Source: Nitrospirota bacterium (lineage in GTDB: Bacteria > Nitrospirota > Nitrospiria > Nitrospirales > UBA8639). Taken from it: 5,328 bases of DNA. The position numbers were made by a program, and so were the translations under genes. Below the pieces are notes generated by a model, which did not search any database, was not told the origin of the DNA, and saw only the letters and a list, made by a program, of their open reading frames with translations. The stretch is from positions 1 through 5,328 of the forward strand of contig QJYE01000242.1 in NCBI GenBank assembly GCA_003235785.1, given 5' to 3'. How positions within the stretch are numbered: the stretch's first letter is position 1; each line of letters begins with the position of its first letter. Below are positions 5,165-5,328 of this stretch, one piece after another.

Positions 5165-5328
5165 ACACAGGCCAGACTGACTTCCCGTCCAGTAAAACCT
5201 TTTCCGTTTCTCTATTTTTGGCTTCTTTTGACTCCCCGGTTACCGTCGTTCATACGGTGCCAACCACTCTCACTTGGCTCAAGATTAGGACGAATTCCTC
5301 AGTCTTCCTCCTCTACTAACGCCCTCTT
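5165..5328. other. Non-coding tail with no recognisable gene
   Basis: These 164 bases after the kinase stop contain no supported reading frame, RNA gene or clear terminator. One imperfect hairpin is possible at 5238-5265 (GGTT-ACCGT pairing with ACGGT-AACC, with a 3-base bulge), but no T tract follows it. The stretch is pyrimidine-rich on this strand. Confidence 0.4.

Noticed and set aside
5238..5265. Imperfect hairpin after the kinase, considered as an intrinsic terminator
   Set aside because: The stem is interrupted by a three-base bulge and no T tract follows, so a terminator call is not supported.
1..5328. CRISPR array, tRNA or rRNA genes, insertion-sequence ends or transposase
   Set aside because: No spaced direct repeats, cloverleaf-like segments, rRNA motifs or transposase-like frames were seen when reading both strands.

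Overview
The window reads as chromosomal DNA from a Gram-negative bacterium: it encodes the end of an outer-membrane beta-barrel, two proteins with lipoprotein signals and a protein with a Sec signal peptide. Base composition is close to balanced. The overall style (small envelope lipoproteins, an FMN-binding periplasmic protein, PAS/GAF hybrid histidine kinases) recalls Nitrospirota or related environmental lineages, but this is an impression and no marker gene here fixes the taxonomy. All genes that I can support lie on the + strand.

Layout. Positions 1-252 are the 3' end of an outer-membrane beta-barrel (porin-like) gene, followed by a perfect 12-bp inverted repeat. The gap at 253-485 carries a good sigma70-type promoter with an extended -10 and, just downstream of the predicted transcription start, a strong Fur-box-like element inside a 15+5+15 inverted repeat. 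This promoter faces a compact group: an uncharacterised lipoprotein (486-983), an exported FMN-binding-domain protein with an SGAT flavinylation motif (965-1654, overlapping the previous gene by 19 bp), a four-helix membrane protein with a His-Phe-His motif (1672-2184), and then a second small lipoprotein (2188-2649, real start probably 2344).

After a 160-bp gap containing a GC-rich hairpin comes a large hybrid sensor kinase reading frame (2810-5164): PAS, GAF, second PAS-like region, HisKA, HATPase and receiver. It is cut by one in-frame TAA at 4421-4423, between the N box and the G1 box of the ATPase, and its first PAS domain lacks a normal beginning. It therefore looks like a recently inactivated gene, or less likely a split kinase translated by reinitiation. 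The last 164 bases hold no gene that I can recognise.

Working model. The 486-2184 genes look like an iron-responsive envelope redox module: a membrane protein that could carry heme passes electrons to a covalently flavinylated periplasmic protein, with a lipoprotein attached to the same unit. A role in ferric iron or siderophore reduction, or another extracytoplasmic electron transfer, is inferred from the Fur-like site and the FMN domain; nothing in the window shows the substrate. The damaged kinase may be unrelated to this module.
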